This document shows, in pieces, positions 25,605-35,958 of a stretch of DNA of 64,000 bases. This stretch comes from Methylomagnum ishizawai (GTDB lineage: Bacteria; Pseudomonadota; Gammaproteobacteria; Methylococcales; Methylococcaceae). The DNA is taken from positions 3,870,150-3,934,149 of the forward strand of contig NZ_AP019783.1 of NCBI RefSeq assembly GCF_019670005.1, read 5' to 3'. Each line of letters opens with the position of its first letter. Within the stretch, counting starts at the first letter, position 1. The notes under the pieces were generated by a model. The model was not told the origin of the DNA, did not search any database, and saw nothing but the letters and a program-made list of their open reading frames with translations. A program made the translations under genes and the position numbers.

Positions 25605-27467
25605 ATGAATAAAAATATAACCCTGGCCCTGGCCGGAACCGGACTCTGGCTCGCCATCCCCTCGGCCAGTTCGGCCACGAGCTTCGAGGAACGCATGGAA
25701 GCCATGGAAAAGCGGGTGATGGAAATGGAACAACGGCTGGAAAAATCCGAAAGCGAGAACGCCCGCCTACGCAAACAATTGGCGGCGCAACCGGCGGCGG
25801 CCAGCGCCGCCCAACCGGGGACGAATACCCCGGACCTCAAAGCCCTGGACCAGAAAATCAGGCTGGTGGAACGCAAACTGGAAGTGGACAAGGAAACCGT
25901 GGAAGCCGCCAAGAAAACCACCGCCACCGTCGAGGCCGACCCCTCGACCGGGTTCCGCATCAAATCGGCGAACGGCGACCATCAATTGTTCCTGCGCGGC
26001 TATGTGCAGACGGATGGCGATTTCTTCATGGACGACAAACACTCCAACGATGTCGGCGTCGGGCTCAACGCCAGCGGCAAGCCCAATCCGATCCAGGAAG
26101 GCACCGGGCTGGGCACGGATAAATTCTGGGTGCGCCGCGCCCGCCTGCAAACCGGCGGCACCTTGTTCAAATACAACGATTTCCTGATCGGGGTCGATTT
26201 CGGCCAGGGCCAGGCGCGGCTGTTCGACGCCTACATGGACATGCATTACTTCCCGTTCGCCAGCCTGTCGGTGGGCAAGCAGCGCGGGCCGGTGGGCCTG
26301 GAACGCGCCCTGGCCGCCACCAACCTGGTGTTCGCCGAGCGCGCCTATGTCAGCGAGATCGTGCCCAACCGCGAAATCGGCGCGATGCTGCACGGCGAAT
26401 TCGGCTATCCCGGCTACAAGCCGCAATACCGCGGCCCCAACAACCTCGCGAACTTCTTCACCTACCAAGTCGGCGTCTACAACGGCACGCTGGACAACCA
26501 GGCGACGCAGAACTCCGACACGGCCAACTTCGATAACAAGGCCTTCGAGGGACGCCTGTTCGCGCATCCGTTCCAGCATTCCGGCATCGCCGCCCTGGAC
26601 GGCCTGGGGCTCGGTTTCGCGGGCACCTACGCCACGCCGACCCGGCAGAACAATATGCCCAGCCTGCTGTCGGTGGGCCAGAACACCATCCTGAGCTATG
26701 CCACCGGCACCACCCTCACCGGCAGCAGCGTCGCCACGGCGGCGACCCAGTCCAACACGCCCGCCACCGGCCAGACCACGATCACCACCACCACCACGAC
26801 CTCCAGCACCGCCTTCTCCGCCGCGATGTCGAACGGCGAGCAATACCATCTCGCCCCGCAAGGCTATTGGTACTGGGGGCCGTTCGGGCTGATGGCCGAA
26901 TACGCGCTGTCCTCGCAGGACTTGGCGGTGCAGCAGACCGACTCCACCACCACCGCCGTCAAGACCGACGTGAGAAGCACCGTGGCCCCCAACACCACCC
27001 GCACCACCAGCAAGACCACGACCACGGTGGCGGCGGGCCAGCCCGTGACGGTGAACCAGACCCGGCAGAACAACCAAGCCTGGCATGTCTCCATGTCCTA
27101 TGTGCTGACCGGCGAGGACAACACCTTCATGGGCGTGAAACCCAGCCACAACTTCAACCCCTTCGAGGGACAATGGGGCGCGTTCCAGGTCGGCACCCGC
27201 TGGACCGAGTTGGACATCGACAAGGACACCTTCAAGAACTTCGGCACCGGCAGCAAGCCCGTGTACCTGTTCGCGGACCCCCGCGCCTCGGTGCAACACG
27301 CCACGACCTGGGGCATCAGCACCAGCTGGTGGCTGAACCAGAACACCAAGATCATGGCCGATTACGAGCAGACCTATTTCCAGGGCGGCGCGGTCAACAG
27401 CGCCAAGCAGGTGGTGGACCGGCCCATGGAAAAGGTGTTCTTCACCCGGTTCCAGTTGGCCTATTGA
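25605..27467 (+). CDS. OprO/OprP-family outer-membrane porin with N-terminal coiled coil
   Basis: 620 residues from ATG 25605, with GAGG upstream. Signal peptide (SASSATS end), then a heptad-patterned coiled coil at ~25-120 (MEKRVMEMEQRLEKSESENA, DQKIRLVERKLEVDKETVE). The porin domain follows: FRIKSANGDHQLFLRGYVQ, KFWVRRARL, FDAYMDM, VGKQRGPVGLERA, NREIGAMLHGEFG and a C-terminal strand ending FFTRFQLAY with an aromatic finish. It resembles phosphate-selective porins O/P. Two long Thr/Ser-rich insertions (~375-410 and ~455-505, for example TTITTTTTTSS) fall where extracellular loops would be. The next genes are modABC, so it may admit molybdate or another oxyanion, though it could be an independent unit. 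Confidence 0.88.
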   Translation: MNKNITLALAGTGLWLAIPSASSATSFEERMEAMEKRVMEMEQRLEKSESENARLRKQLAAQPAAASAAQPGTNTPDLKALDQKIRLVERKLEVDKETVEAAKKTTATVEADPSTGFRIKSANGDHQLFLRGYVQTDGDFFMDDKHSNDVGVGLNASGKPNPIQEGTGLGTDKFWVRRARLQTGGTLFKYNDFLIGVDFGQGQARLFDAYMDMHYFPFASLSVGKQRGPVGLERALAATNLVFAERAYVSEIVPNREIGAMLHGEFGYPGYKPQYRGPNNLANFFTYQVGVYNGTLDNQATQNSDTANFDNKAFEGRLFAHPFQHSGIAALDGLGLGFAGTYATPTRQNNMPSLLSVGQNTILSYATGTTLTGSSVATAATQSNTPATGQTTITTTTTTSSTAFSAAMSNGEQYHLAPQGYWYWGPFGLMAEYALSSQDLAVQQTDSTTTAVKTDVRSTVAPNTTRTTSKTTTTVAAGQPVTVNQTRQNNQAWHVSMSYVLTGEDNTFMGVKPSHNFNPFEGQWGAFQVGTRWTELDIDKDTFKNFGTGSKPVYLFADPRASVQHATTWGISTSWWLNQNTKIMADYEQTYFQGGAVNSAKQVVDRPMEKVFFTRFQLAY

Positions 27468-27593
27468 GCGGGGGCGGGCCGCGACCTGCCGCCGCTCCAT
27501 ATCCCGGGGCGGGCCCGGCCTGTGCCGACCCGCCCTTTGTTGAATCGCCCGGCCCCGGCCCGGCCCCATCCATCGCTTAGGAGACCGCCTTCC

Positions 27594-28358
27594 ATGAATC
27601 CCCGTCCAATCTTGAAAACCGGCCTGCTCGCCGCCGCGCTCTACGGCCTGGGCGCGACGCCCGCCCTGGCCGATATCACCGTCTACGCCGCCGCCAGCCT
27701 GACCGCCGCCCTGACCGATATCGCCAAAAGCTTCGAGCAAGCCCACAAGACCCCGGTGAAGCTATCTTTCGCCGCGTCCTCGGCCCTCGCCAAGCAGATC
27801 GAACAAGGCGCGCCCGCCGATGTGTTCATCTCGGCGGACACCAAATGGGTGGACTACCTCGACAACAAGGGCAAGATCGACCACAACTCGCTACAGAAAC
27901 TACTGGGCAACACCCTGGTGCTGATCGCCCCCAAGGGCCAGGGCTTCAAGGTGGAAATGAAGAAGGGCTTCGATTTCGCCCATGCCTTCGCGGGCAATCT
28001 TTGCACCGGCACGGTGGAATCGGTGCCGGTCGGCATCTACGCCAAGGAAGCCCTCACCCACCTCGATTGGTGGAAGTCCCTGCAATACCGGGTGGTCGGG
28101 GCCGACGACGTGAAAGCGGCGCTCAACCTGATCGAACGCGGCGAATGCGAGGCCGGGATCGTCTACGAGACCGACGCCAAGCAAAGCGCGAAGGTGGACG
28201 TGGTCGCCCGCTTCCCGGACGACACCCACGCGCCCATCGTCTATCCGGCGGTGCTGGTCACCCAGGCCGGCGAAGCCCAGGATTTCTTGAAATACCTGCA
28301 AGGCCCGGAGGCCCAAGGCGTGTTCGTGCGATACGGCTTCAAATGGCTGGGGAAATAA
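27594..28358 (+). CDS. modA: Molybdate-binding periplasmic protein ModA
   Basis: 254 residues. Start 27594 has TAGGAG upstream. The signal peptide ends ATPALA. The mature protein begins DITVYAAASLTAAL and has SFAASSALAKQIEQGAPADV and FISAD, the oxyanion-binding loops of ModA, plus VESVPVGIYAKEAL and GIVYETDA. It delivers molybdate (or tungstate) to the ModBC transporter. First gene of modABC; modB starts 10 bases after its stop. Confidence 0.95.
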   Translation: MNPRPILKTGLLAAALYGLGATPALADITVYAAASLTAALTDIAKSFEQAHKTPVKLSFAASSALAKQIEQGAPADVFISADTKWVDYLDNKGKIDHNSLQKLLGNTLVLIAPKGQGFKVEMKKGFDFAHAFAGNLCTGTVESVPVGIYAKEALTHLDWWKSLQYRVVGADDVKAALNLIERGECEAGIVYETDAKQSAKVDVVARFPDDTHAPIVYPAVLVTQAGEAQDFLKYLQGPEAQGVFVRYGFKWLGK

Positions 28359-28368
28359 GCCCGCCATC

Positions 28369-29064
28369 ATGTCCGCCCTGACCCCCGAGGAACTCTCCGC
28401 GCTGTGGCTCTCGCTCAAAGTCAGCCTGTGCGCGGTATTGGCGATCCTGCCGCCCGGCATCGGGCTGGGTTGGCTGCTGGCGCGGCGGCGATTCCCCGGC
28501 AAGGCCGTGATCGAAGCGGCGCTGCAATTGCCGATGGTATTGCCGCCGGTGGTCACGGGCTATGTGTTGCTGCTGTTATTCGGACGGCGCGGCTGGCTGG
28601 GACCGTGGCTGAAGGACACTTTCGGCCTCAGCGTGGCCTTCAGTTGGAAGGGCGCGGCCATCGCGGCGGCGGTGATGAGCTTTCCCCTGATGGTGCGCTC
28701 GGTGCGGCTGTCCATGAGCCTGATCGAGGCCCGGCTGGAACAAGCCGCCAGCACCCTGGGCTCCGGGCCGGTCGGCGTGTTCCTCACCGTCACCCTGCCC
28801 CTGGCCCTGCCGGGCATCCTGACCGGGGCCATCCTCAGCTTCGCCCGCAGCCTCGGCGAATTCGGCGCGACCATCACCTTCGTCGGCAATATCGAAGGCG
28901 AGACCCGCACCCTGCCGCTGGCGCTCTACACCTACACCCAGACGCCGGACGGCGACGGCCCCGCCTTGCGCTTGGTGCTGATCTCCGTCGCCACCGCCTT
29001 CGCCGCCCTGATCGGCAGCGAAATCCTCACCCGCCGGGCCGAGCGCCGCTTGAGCGGGGAATAG
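28369..29064 (+). CDS. modB: Molybdate ABC transporter permease ModB
   Basis: 231 residues with about five or six membrane helices (e.g. VSLCAVLAILPPGIGLGWLL, LQLPMVLPPVVTGYVLLLLF). The cytoplasmic EAA-type loop is LEQAASTLGSGPVGVFLTVT with following LPLALPGILTGA, the contact point for ModC. It forms the inner-membrane channel that receives molybdate from ModA. Start codon ATG 28369 lies 10 bases after modA and the stop is 7 bases before modC, a tight operon. Confidence 0.95.
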   Translation: MSALTPEELSALWLSLKVSLCAVLAILPPGIGLGWLLARRRFPGKAVIEAALQLPMVLPPVVTGYVLLLLFGRRGWLGPWLKDTFGLSVAFSWKGAAIAAAVMSFPLMVRSVRLSMSLIEARLEQAASTLGSGPVGVFLTVTLPLALPGILTGAILSFARSLGEFGATITFVGNIEGETRTLPLALYTYTQTPDGDGPALRLVLISVATAFAALIGSEILTRRAERRLSGE

Positions 29065-29071
29065 GCCAACC

Positions 29072-30202
29072 ATGTTGCATCTGGACGTGGCCCTGAACCG
29101 GGGCCGTTTCGACCTCGAAGCCCGGCTCGACCTGGACGGCGGCGTGACCGGCCTGTTCGGCCCCTCGGGTTCCGGCAAAAGCACGCTCCTCGGCATCCTG
29201 GCCGGTTTGGTGCGGCCCGACCGGGGCCGCATCACGCTCCATGGCGAACCCATCTACGACAGCGCTAGCGGCCTGTGCCTGCCGCCGCACCGCCGCCGCG
29301 TCGGGCTGGTGTTCCAGGACAGCCAGTTGTTTCCGCACTACTCGGTGAAAGGCAACCTGCTGTACGGTTTCAAACGCACGCCGGCACCGGAGCGCCGTTT
29401 CCAGTTCGACGATATCGTCGATCTCCTGGCCTTGCGCCCCTTGCTCGACGCCCATCCGCGCCGCATCTCCGGCGGGGAAAAACAGCGGGTGGCCCTGGGC
29501 CGCTCGCTGCTGGCCGCGCCGCGGCTGTTGCTGCTGGACGAGCCCCTGGCGGCGCTGGACACGAACCTCAAGGCGCAAATCCTGCCCTTCCTGCAAAGAA
29601 TCCGCGACGAGCTCAAGCTGCCGATGATCTTCGTCTCGCACGCCCTGCCGGAAATCCTGCACCTGACCGACCGCATGGCCCTGGTCGGCGGCGGGCGCAT
29701 CCTGGCGTTCGGCGACCTGGGCGCTATCCTCATGGGCCAAGGGCACGACGGACCCCGTCCGCTCGGCCCCGACAACCTGCTCGCGGCCATGGTCGAGGGC
29801 CACGACCCCGACCATGGCTGCACCCTGGCCCGCTGCGGACAAACGCGGTTGGCCCTGCCCCTACGCGCCGAACTGGCTCCCGGCGACACCGCCTATGTTT
29901 CCCTGCACCGGGGCGAAATCGCCCTGTCGCGGCGGGCAATCGCGGAAATTTCCATCCAGAACCAATTCGCCGGACGTATCATACGGATCGAACCCAAAGG
30001 CAGCGGCGTCCAGGTTTGGATCGACGCGGGCGCCCCGCTGGTGGCCGAGATCACCCCGCGCTCCGTCCGCGACCTGGCCTTGGCGGTCGGCGACACCGTG
30101 TACTGCCTCATCAAGACCCGGTCGTTCTCCTATCTGCTGGACCGCGCCGGGAACGGCTCCCAACCGGCCTCGCCGATGCGGCCCGCCCAGCCTCCGCCCT
30201 GA
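29072..30202 (+). CDS. modC: Molybdate ABC transporter ATP-binding protein ModC
   Basis: 376 residues. The ATPase domain shows Walker A GPSGSGKST, the Q loop VFQDS, signature RISGGEKQRVALGRSL and Walker B LLLLDEPLAALD, then the switch His in FVSHALPE. The C-terminal ~85 residues (SIQNQFAGRIIRIEPKG to LIKTRSFSYL) are a Mop/TOBE regulatory domain that binds molybdate, as is usual in ModC. It powers uptake by ModB. The separate di-Mop protein gene follows 66 bases later. Confidence 0.95.
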   Translation: MLHLDVALNRGRFDLEARLDLDGGVTGLFGPSGSGKSTLLGILAGLVRPDRGRITLHGEPIYDSASGLCLPPHRRRVGLVFQDSQLFPHYSVKGNLLYGFKRTPAPERRFQFDDIVDLLALRPLLDAHPRRISGGEKQRVALGRSLLAAPRLLLLDEPLAALDTNLKAQILPFLQRIRDELKLPMIFVSHALPEILHLTDRMALVGGGRILAFGDLGAILMGQGHDGPRPLGPDNLLAAMVEGHDPDHGCTLARCGQTRLALPLRAELAPGDTAYVSLHRGEIALSRRAIAEISIQNQFAGRIIRIEPKGSGVQVWIDAGAPLVAEITPRSVRDLALAVGDTVYCLIKTRSFSYLLDRAGNGSQPASPMRPAQPPP

Positions 30203-30268
30203 AAACACCCATGATTTGAACCAGGGACCCGTCCCTCCCCCCAACCGCCTTATCACAGGAGACCCAAC

Positions 30269-30697
30269 ATGAAAGCCAGCGCGCGCAACCAACTGAGCGG
30301 CAAAATCACCGGCGTCCGCACCGGGGCCACCTATGCCGAGGTCGATATCAGCCTCAAGGGCGGCACCACCCTTTGCGCCTCGGTCACCAACGAATCGGTG
30401 GACAAACTGGGGCTGGCCGTGGGCGGCGACGTCCTCGCCCTCATCAAGGCACCGCAGGTCATGATCGTGAAGGAATTCGGCGGCTACAGGCTGTCGGCCC
30501 GCAACCAACTGGCCGGCACCGTGGCGCGGGTGCAGAAAGGCGCGGTGAACGCGGAAGTGCTGGTGGAATTGGCGGGCGGCGACACCATCGCGGCCACCAT
30601 CACCAACGACAGCGTGGACGCCCTGGGGCTCAAGGTCGGCGAAACCGCCACGGCGGTGTTCAAGGCGGGGGCGGTGATCCTGGGCGTGACGGCCTGA
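30269..30697 (+). CDS. mop: Molybdenum-pterin-binding protein with two Mop domains
   Basis: 142 residues made of two tandem ~70-residue Mop repeats: SARNQLSGKITGVRTGATYA and SARNQLAGTVARVQKGAVNA open each copy, with NESVDKLGLAVGG and NDSVDALGLKVGE inside. Such molbindins bind several molybdate ions in the cytoplasm and act as a store or buffer for cofactor synthesis. CACAGGAG lies just upstream of the ATG. It is the last gene of the mod cluster and is followed by a strong hairpin. Confidence 0.95.
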   Translation: MKASARNQLSGKITGVRTGATYAEVDISLKGGTTLCASVTNESVDKLGLAVGGDVLALIKAPQVMIVKEFGGYRLSARNQLAGTVARVQKGAVNAEVLVELAGGDTIAATITNDSVDALGLKVGETATAVFKAGAVILGVTA

Positions 30698-30706
30698 AAC
30701 CCCCGC

Positions 30707-30734
30707 GCCGGAGCGGCCCGGAAGCCGCTCCGGC
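30707..30734. terminator. Perfect 11-bp GC hairpin between convergent genes
   Basis: GCCGGAGCGGC (30707-30717) pairs with GCCGCTCCGGC (30724-30734), loop CCGGAA, ten bases after the mop stop and twelve before the stop of the opposite gene. It probably ends transcripts from both sides, although no T run is present. Confidence 0.5.
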
Positions 30735-30745
30735 AGCCCCACGGG

Positions 30746-31174
30746 CTATTTGGACTCCGGCGGGGTCGCCACGACCAGGACGTAATCGATCTTGTCGTGG
30801 TCGGGGAACAGGGACAACTCGGCGATGCCGGGGATGGATTGCCAGGTCATGACTTCGTCGGTGGCGACCTCGGGTTCCTGGCCCTTGAATCCCAGACGGG
30901 CGAGGGCGTTCTTATCGTAGGGCGCATCGCCCGGATCGTTGACGGTGATTTGCTCCGCCTTGTCCTTGGCGAAGACCACTTCCACACCGTGGGCGGCATA
31001 GCGGCACGCCAGCCCGCGCCTGGATTTCCGGCAGAACTCGGCCGCCCCGAGTTTCTGCTCGACCTGGGCCTGGGAAGCATGGACCAGGGCGGGCACATCG
31101 ACCAGCACCGGCGCTTCGTCGGCCAGGGCGGACCCAGCGCAGGACAACAAGGCGAGCGTAAAAATCTTCCTCAT
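30746..31174 (-). CDS. Exported protein of unknown function
   Basis: 142 residues from the ATG at 31172-31174, chosen for its signal peptide (MRKIFTLALLSCAGSALA); the longer open frame upstream has no start context. The mature part opens DEAPVLVDVPALVHASQAQV and has two Cys (EFCRKS, LACRYA). It ends SIPGIAELSLFPDHDKIDY. No known domain is recognised, though the pattern of a short helix, QVEQKLGA, and a later VEVVFAKDKA strand suggests a small alpha/beta periplasmic fold. It lies between mop (convergent) and kdpC (same strand, 111 bases upstream), with no clear functional link to either. Confidence 0.65.
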   Translation of the reverse strand: MRKIFTLALLSCAGSALADEAPVLVDVPALVHASQAQVEQKLGAAEFCRKSRRGLACRYAAHGVEVVFAKDKAEQITVNDPGDAPYDKNALARLGFKGQEPEVATDEVMTWQSIPGIAELSLFPDHDKIDYVLVVATPPESK

Positions 31175-31285
31175 GGATGGTTCTCTCTGGATGGACGCAA
31201 GGCCGGAGAGTTTACGGCATCGGCCTGGGCTTGTCCGGCGGCGCGGGCCGGTGGCCACCGAAGGCCCGGCATCCACCCGCCCGGC

Positions 31286-31864
31286 TCAACGCGGCAACGC
31301 GGCCAATTCCAAATTCAATTCCAGCACATTGACCCTGGGTTCGCCCAGGACGCCCCATTGCCGGTCTTCGGTGTGGCGGGCGACGAGGTCGCGCACGGTT
31401 TGCGGGGCGAGGTGCCGCGCCCTGGCGACGCGCCCGACCTGGTATTCCGCCGCCGCCGGGCTGATCTGGGGATCGAGCCCGCTGGCCGAGGCCGTGACCA
31501 GATCGACCGGGACCGGCGCGGTATTGCCGGGGTCGGCCTCGCGCAAAGCCTGGATACGGGCCTGCACGGCGTCCTTGAGGGCGGGATTCAGCGGCCCCTG
31601 GTTGGAGCCGCCGGAAGCCCCGGCATTGTAGGGATAGGCCGCGGTGGCCGAGGGCCGTCCCCAGAACAGGCCCGGATCGCTATAGGGCTGGCCGATCAGG
31701 CGCGAGCCTTGGAGCCGGCCATCCCGGTCCCGGATCAAGCTGCCGTTGGCCTGCCCAGGGAACAGGGCCTGGGCGAGGCCGGTGACGGCGGCGGGATAAA
31801 CCATCCCGGTCAGCACGGTGAAGATGGCCAGCATCACGCAGGCCGGTTTGAGATGGGAAATCAT
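31286..31864 (-). CDS. kdpC: K+-transporting ATPase subunit KdpC
   Basis: 192 residues. One N-terminal membrane helix ([20 protein letters not shown]) then the periplasmic domain with the family motifs [54 protein letters not shown] and ARARHLAP. KdpC stabilises the KdpFABC complex and is required for high-affinity K+ uptake. It is the last gene of the operon, 25 bases after kdpB. No kdpDE sensor genes occur in the window. Confidence 0.95.
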   Translation of the reverse strand: MISHLKPACVMLAIFTVLTGMVYPAAVTGLAQALFPGQANGSLIRDRDGRLQGSRLIGQPYSDPGLFWGRPSATAAYPYNAGASGGSNQGPLNPALKDAVQARIQALREADPGNTAPVPVDLVTASASGLDPQISPAAAEYQVGRVARARHLAPQTVRDLVARHTEDRQWGVLGEPRVNVLELNLELAALPR

Positions 31865-31889
31865 GGTTTCGCCTCCTTCGATGGATCAA

Positions 31890-34067
31890 TCAAGCCCAGC
31901 CCAGCGCGGCCAAGACCATATCTATCGCCTTGATGCCGATAAAAGGCACGACCAGCCCGCCCAGCCCATAGATCAACAGGTTATCCCGCAGCAACACCGC
32001 CGCCCCCACCGGACGGTAGCGGATGCCCTTCAACGCCAGCGGAATCAAGGCGACGATAATCAGCGCGTTGAAGATCACGGCGGACAGGATGGCGCTGGCC
32101 GGGGTCGCGAGGTGCATGATGTTGAGGGCGCCCAAGGCCGGATAGGTGCTGGCGAACGCCGCCGGGATGATGGCGAAATACTTGGAGATATCATTGGCGA
32201 GGCTGAACGTGGTCAAGGCCCCCCGCGTCATCAACATCTGCTTGCCAGTCTCGACGATCTCGATCAGCTTGGTGGGGTTGGAATCCAGGTCCACCATATT
32301 GCCCGCCTCCTTGGCCGCCTGGGTGCCGGAATTCATCGCCACCGCCACATCGGCCTGGGCCAGGGCCGGGGCGTCGTTGGTGCCGTCGCCGGTCATGGCG
32401 ACCAGGCGGCCTTCGGCCTGATGCTCGCGGATCAGCTTGAGCTTCATTTCCGGCGTGGCCTCGGCCAGGAAATCATCCACCCCGGCCTCGGCGGCGATGG
32501 CGGCGGCGGTCAGGCGGTTGTCGCCGGTGATCATGATGGTCCTGATGCCCATTTGCCGGAGTTCGGCGAACCGCTCCTTGATGCCGCCCTTCACGATATC
32601 CTTGAGTTCGATCACGCCCAGGGCCTTGGCACCGTCGGCCACCACCAAGGGCGTGCTACCGTGCCGGGCCACCTCGTCCACCAGGGTTTGGATTTGCTTG
32701 GGCAACTCACCGTCCTGCTCCTCGACGAAATGGCGGATGGCGTCCGCCGCGCCCTTGCGGACCTGCCGCCCGTCCTTGAGATTCACCCCGCTCATGCGCG
32801 ACTGGGCGCTGAAATGCACGAAGGCCGCGCCCAGCCCCTGCACATCGCGTTCGCGCAGCCCGTATTTCTGTTTGGCGAGGACCACGATGCTGCGGCCTTC
32901 GGGGGTTTCGTCGGCCAGGGAAGCCAGTTGCGCGGCGTTGGCCAAATCCTGTTCCCGCACGCCCGCGACGGCGATGAACCTGGCGGCTTGGCGGTTGCCG
33001 AGGGTGATGGTGCCGGTCTTGTCCAACAGCAGCACGTCCACATCGCCCGCCGCCTCCACCGCCCGGCCCGAGGTGGCGATCACGTTCTTCTGCATCATCC
33101 GGCCTATGCCCGCCACGCCGATGGCCGACAGCAAGCCGCCGATGGTGGTCGGGATCAAGCACACCAAGAGCGCCACCAGCACCGTGATGGCGATGGGCGT
33201 CCCGGTCCCGGCCACCTCCACGCTGTACAAGGAAAACGGCAGCAGGGTGGCGGTGGTTTTCAGGAAGATGAGCGTGAAGGCCACCAGCAGGATGGTGAGG
33301 GCGATTTCGTTGGGGGTTTTCTGGCGCTTGGCGTTCTCGACCATGCCGATCATGCGGTCGAGGAAGGCTTCGCCCGGATTGGCGGTGATCCGCACCACCA
33401 GCCAATCCGACAGCACGCGGGTACCGCCCGTCACCGAACTGAAATCGCCGCCGGATTCGCGGATCACCGGGGCCGATTCACCAGTGATGGCGCTCTCGTC
33501 CACCGAGGCCACCCCCTCGATCACCTCGCCGTCGCCGGGCACGAAATCCCCGGCCTCGACCAAAACCACATCGCCCAAACGGAGGCCGGCACCGGGCACG
33601 GTCTGGAATTTCCCGCCGCGGCGGGGTTCGTCCAACTTTTTGGCGACAATATCGCGCTTGGCGCTGCGGAGGAAGGCCGCCTGCGCCTTACTGCGGCCTT
33701 CCGCCACCGCCTCGGCGAAATTGGCGAACAACACCGTGAACCACAGCCACAGCGCGATGGAGAAAATGAACCCGGCGGGCGCTTCGCCCCGGCCCAGCAG
33801 GGCTTGGAACCAGAGCAACGTGGTCAACAGGCTCCCGAGATAGACCACGAACATCACCGGATTCTTGGCCTGCACCGCCGGGGTCAGCTTGCGGAAGGAC
33901 TCGACCCAGGCCGCCTTCAACAAGGCGGGATCGGCGAGGGATTGGGTTTGGGAACGGTGTCCGGGTTCGGGCGCGAGGGCCGCCTCCGCGGCGATCCCCG
34001 GCATGGATTGGATCGCTTGACCCTCGCCGTGCGGCGGGGCCAGGAAATTACTGGTTTTTTTGCTCAT
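31890..34067 (-). CDS. kdpB: K+-transporting P-type ATPase subunit KdpB
   Basis: 725 residues from the ATG at 34065-34067 (GCGAGG upstream); an in-frame TTG at 34088 is less likely. Catalytic subunit of the KdpFABC pump. It shows the TGES loop (ITGESAPV), the phosphorylation site [11 protein letters not shown], the hinge motif [20 protein letters not shown] and the membrane segments around [20 protein letters not shown]. It couples ATP hydrolysis to K+ passage through KdpA. It starts 17 bases after the kdpA stop. Confidence 0.96.
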   Translation of the reverse strand: MSKKTSNFLAPPHGEGQAIQSMPGIAAEAALAPEPGHRSQTQSLADPALLKAAWVESFRKLTPAVQAKNPVMFVVYLGSLLTTLLWFQALLGRGEAPAGFIFSIALWLWFTVLFANFAEAVAEGRSKAQAAFLRSAKRDIVAKKLDEPRRGGKFQTVPGAGLRLGDVVLVEAGDFVPGDGEVIEGVASVDESAITGESAPVIRESGGDFSSVTGGTRVLSDWLVVRITANPGEAFLDRMIGMVENAKRQKTPNEIALTILLVAFTLIFLKTTATLLPFSLYSVEVAGTGTPIAITVLVALLVCLIPTTIGGLLSAIGVAGIGRMMQKNVIATSGRAVEAAGDVDVLLLDKTGTITLGNRQAARFIAVAGVREQDLANAAQLASLADETPEGRSIVVLAKQKYGLRERDVQGLGAAFVHFSAQSRMSGVNLKDGRQVRKGAADAIRHFVEEQDGELPKQIQTLVDEVARHGSTPLVVADGAKALGVIELKDIVKGGIKERFAELRQMGIRTIMITGDNRLTAAAIAAEAGVDDFLAEATPEMKLKLIREHQAEGRLVAMTGDGTNDAPALAQADVAVAMNSGTQAAKEAGNMVDLDSNPTKLIEIVETGKQMLMTRGALTTFSLANDISKYFAIIPAAFASTYPALGALNIMHLATPASAILSAVIFNALIIVALIPLALKGIRYRPVGAAVLLRDNLLIYGLGGLVVPFIGIKAIDMVLAALGWA

Positions 34068-34084
34068 CGTGGATGCCTCGCTGT

Positions 34085-35869
34085 TCAATGGACGCCGATC
34101 ATTTGCAGATGCTCCGCCACCGGACCCAAGGCCAGCACCGGCAAGAACGCCAAGGCCCCGACCACGGCCACCGTGCCGATCAACAAGGCCACGAACAAGG
34201 GGGTATGGGTCGGCAAGGTGCCAACGCCGGCGGGAACGATCTTCTTGGCGGCGAGGGAACCGGCGATGGCCAGGGTCGGCACCGCCAGCCAGAACCGGGC
34301 AAACAGCATGGCGATGCCCAGCGCGGTGTTATAGAACGGGGTATTGGCCGACAAGCCCGCGAAGGCGCTGCCATTGTTATTGCCCGCCGAGGAGAAGGCG
34401 TAGAGGATTTCGGTGAAGCCATGGGCACCGGGATTGGCGACCCCCGCCTTGCCCGCGCCGGCCATCACCGCCACCGCGGTCCCGACCAAAACCACCAGGG
34501 GCGGAATCAGGATCACCAGGGTGGCCATCTTGACTTCGTAGGCTTCGATCTTCTTGCCCAGGTATTCCGGGGTGCGGCCGATCATCAAGCCGGCCACGAA
34601 CACCGCGACCAGGGCGAACACGATCATCCCGTACAGCCCCGAACCCACCCCGCCGAAAACCACCTCGCCCAATTGCATCAGCCACAGCGGGATCATGCCG
34701 CCCAAAGGCGTGAAGGAATCGTGCATGGCGTTGACCGAACCGTTCGAGGCGGCGGTGGTCGCCACCGCCCACAGCACGGAATCCGCGATGCCGAAGCGGG
34801 CCTCCTTGCCTTCCATATTGCCGCCGGGCTGCGTGTCCGAGGCGGCTTGGTCCACGCCCAAGGCCGCGAGGCCCGGATTGCCCGCCTGTTCCAAGGGCAC
34901 GGCGACCAACACCAGGGCCACGAAAATCAGCGTCATGGCGGCGAGGATGGCCCAACCCTGGCGGGCGTCGCCCACCATCGCGCCGAAGGTATGGCAGAGC
35001 GCGGCGGGAATCAGCAGGATGGCGAGCAGTTCCAGGAAATTCGACAGCGGGGTGGGATTCTCGAAGGGATGGGCCGAATTGGCATTGAAGAAACCACCGC
35101 CGTTGGTGCCGAGTTGCTTGATGGCGATTTGGGACGCCGCCGGGCCGAGCGCCAGGGTTTGTTCCTTAAGCTCCACCGTGGCCGTGGCCGGCCGGCCCTG
35201 GGCGTCGGTCCCGGCTTGCGGATAGCCGACCGGCTGCTGCAAAGCCACGGTCCGATAAGAACCAAAAGTCTGCACCACGCCCTGCCCCACCAAGGCCAAG
35301 GCCAGCACCAGGGACAGCGGCAGCAAGATATAAAGGATGCTCCGGGTCAGGTCCACCCAGAAATTGCCGAGGGTCCCGGCGTTCTTGCGGGCGAAGCCGC
35401 GGACCAGCGCGACCAAGGTCGCCATGCCGGTGGCGGCGGACACGAAGTTCTGCACCGTGAGGCCGAGCATCTGGGTGAGGTAGCTCATCGTGGTTTCGCC
35501 CGAATAGCCCTGCCAGTTGGTATTGGTGGCGAAGCTGACGGCGGTGTTGAAGGCCGAATCCGGGCCGATGGCGGGAAGCCCTTGGGGGTTCAGCGGCAGA
35601 TAGGCTTGCAGCCGTTGCAGGGCGAACAGCGCCAAGGTGCCCAAGAGGTTGAACAGCAACAGGGCGATGGCATAGTCGGTCCAGCGCATTTCGCGCTTGG
35701 GATCGACCCCGGACAGGCGGTAGATCAAGCGCTCGAGCGGGGCCAAACTGGGATCGAACCAAGTCGGCCGGCCTTGGTAGACCCGCGCCATATAGCCGCC
35801 CAAGGGCCGGGCCAAGGCCAGCAGCGCGAACAGGTAAAAGGCGATTTGCAGCAGGCTATCCAGGCTCAT
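34085..35869 (-). CDS. kdpA: K+-transporting ATPase channel subunit KdpA
   Basis: 594 residues. Superfamily of K+ transporters fold with four pore-loop repeats; visible selectivity segments include [46 protein letters not shown] and [16 protein letters not shown]. The ATG at 35867-35869 shares one base with the kdpF stop codon (TGATG), so translation is coupled. Conserved length and motifs leave no doubt about identity. Confidence 0.96.
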   Translation of the reverse strand: MSLDSLLQIAFYLFALLALARPLGGYMARVYQGRPTWFDPSLAPLERLIYRLSGVDPKREMRWTDYAIALLLFNLLGTLALFALQRLQAYLPLNPQGLPAIGPDSAFNTAVSFATNTNWQGYSGETTMSYLTQMLGLTVQNFVSAATGMATLVALVRGFARKNAGTLGNFWVDLTRSILYILLPLSLVLALALVGQGVVQTFGSYRTVALQQPVGYPQAGTDAQGRPATATVELKEQTLALGPAASQIAIKQLGTNGGGFFNANSAHPFENPTPLSNFLELLAILLIPAALCHTFGAMVGDARQGWAILAAMTLIFVALVLVAVPLEQAGNPGLAALGVDQAASDTQPGGNMEGKEARFGIADSVLWAVATTAASNGSVNAMHDSFTPLGGMIPLWLMQLGEVVFGGVGSGLYGMIVFALVAVFVAGLMIGRTPEYLGKKIEAYEVKMATLVILIPPLVVLVGTAVAVMAGAGKAGVANPGAHGFTEILYAFSSAGNNNGSAFAGLSANTPFYNTALGIAMLFARFWLAVPTLAIAGSLAAKKIVPAGVGTLPTHTPLFVALLIGTVAVVGALAFLPVLALGPVAEHLQMIGVH

Positions 35870-35958
35870 CAGAATTTCTCCGGGTAGAGCAAGGCGAACA
35901 CCAGATAGAAGAAGATGCCCAGGGCCAGCAGGCCGCTCAGGAGATAGAGGCCGCTCAT
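35869..35958 (-). CDS. kdpF: K+-transporting ATPase small subunit KdpF
   Basis: 29 residues. It reads [20 protein letters not shown] then FALLYPEKF, a single membrane helix with the [10 protein letters not shown](K/R)F-type ending of KdpF. KdpF stabilises the Kdp complex in the membrane. GCGGAGG lies six bases upstream of the ATG (35956-35958). The stop overlaps the kdpA start by one base, and its start overlaps the stop of the preceding 30-codon gene (ATGA). Confidence 0.85.
   Translation of the reverse strand: MSGLYLLSGLLALGIFFYLVFALLYPEKF

Noticed and set aside
25767-27746. 659-codon minus-strand open frame
   Set aside because: Antisense to the porin; composition is Gly/Val/Arg-biased without motifs.
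31818-34334. 838-codon plus-strand open frame
   Set aside because: Antisense to kdpB and kdpA.
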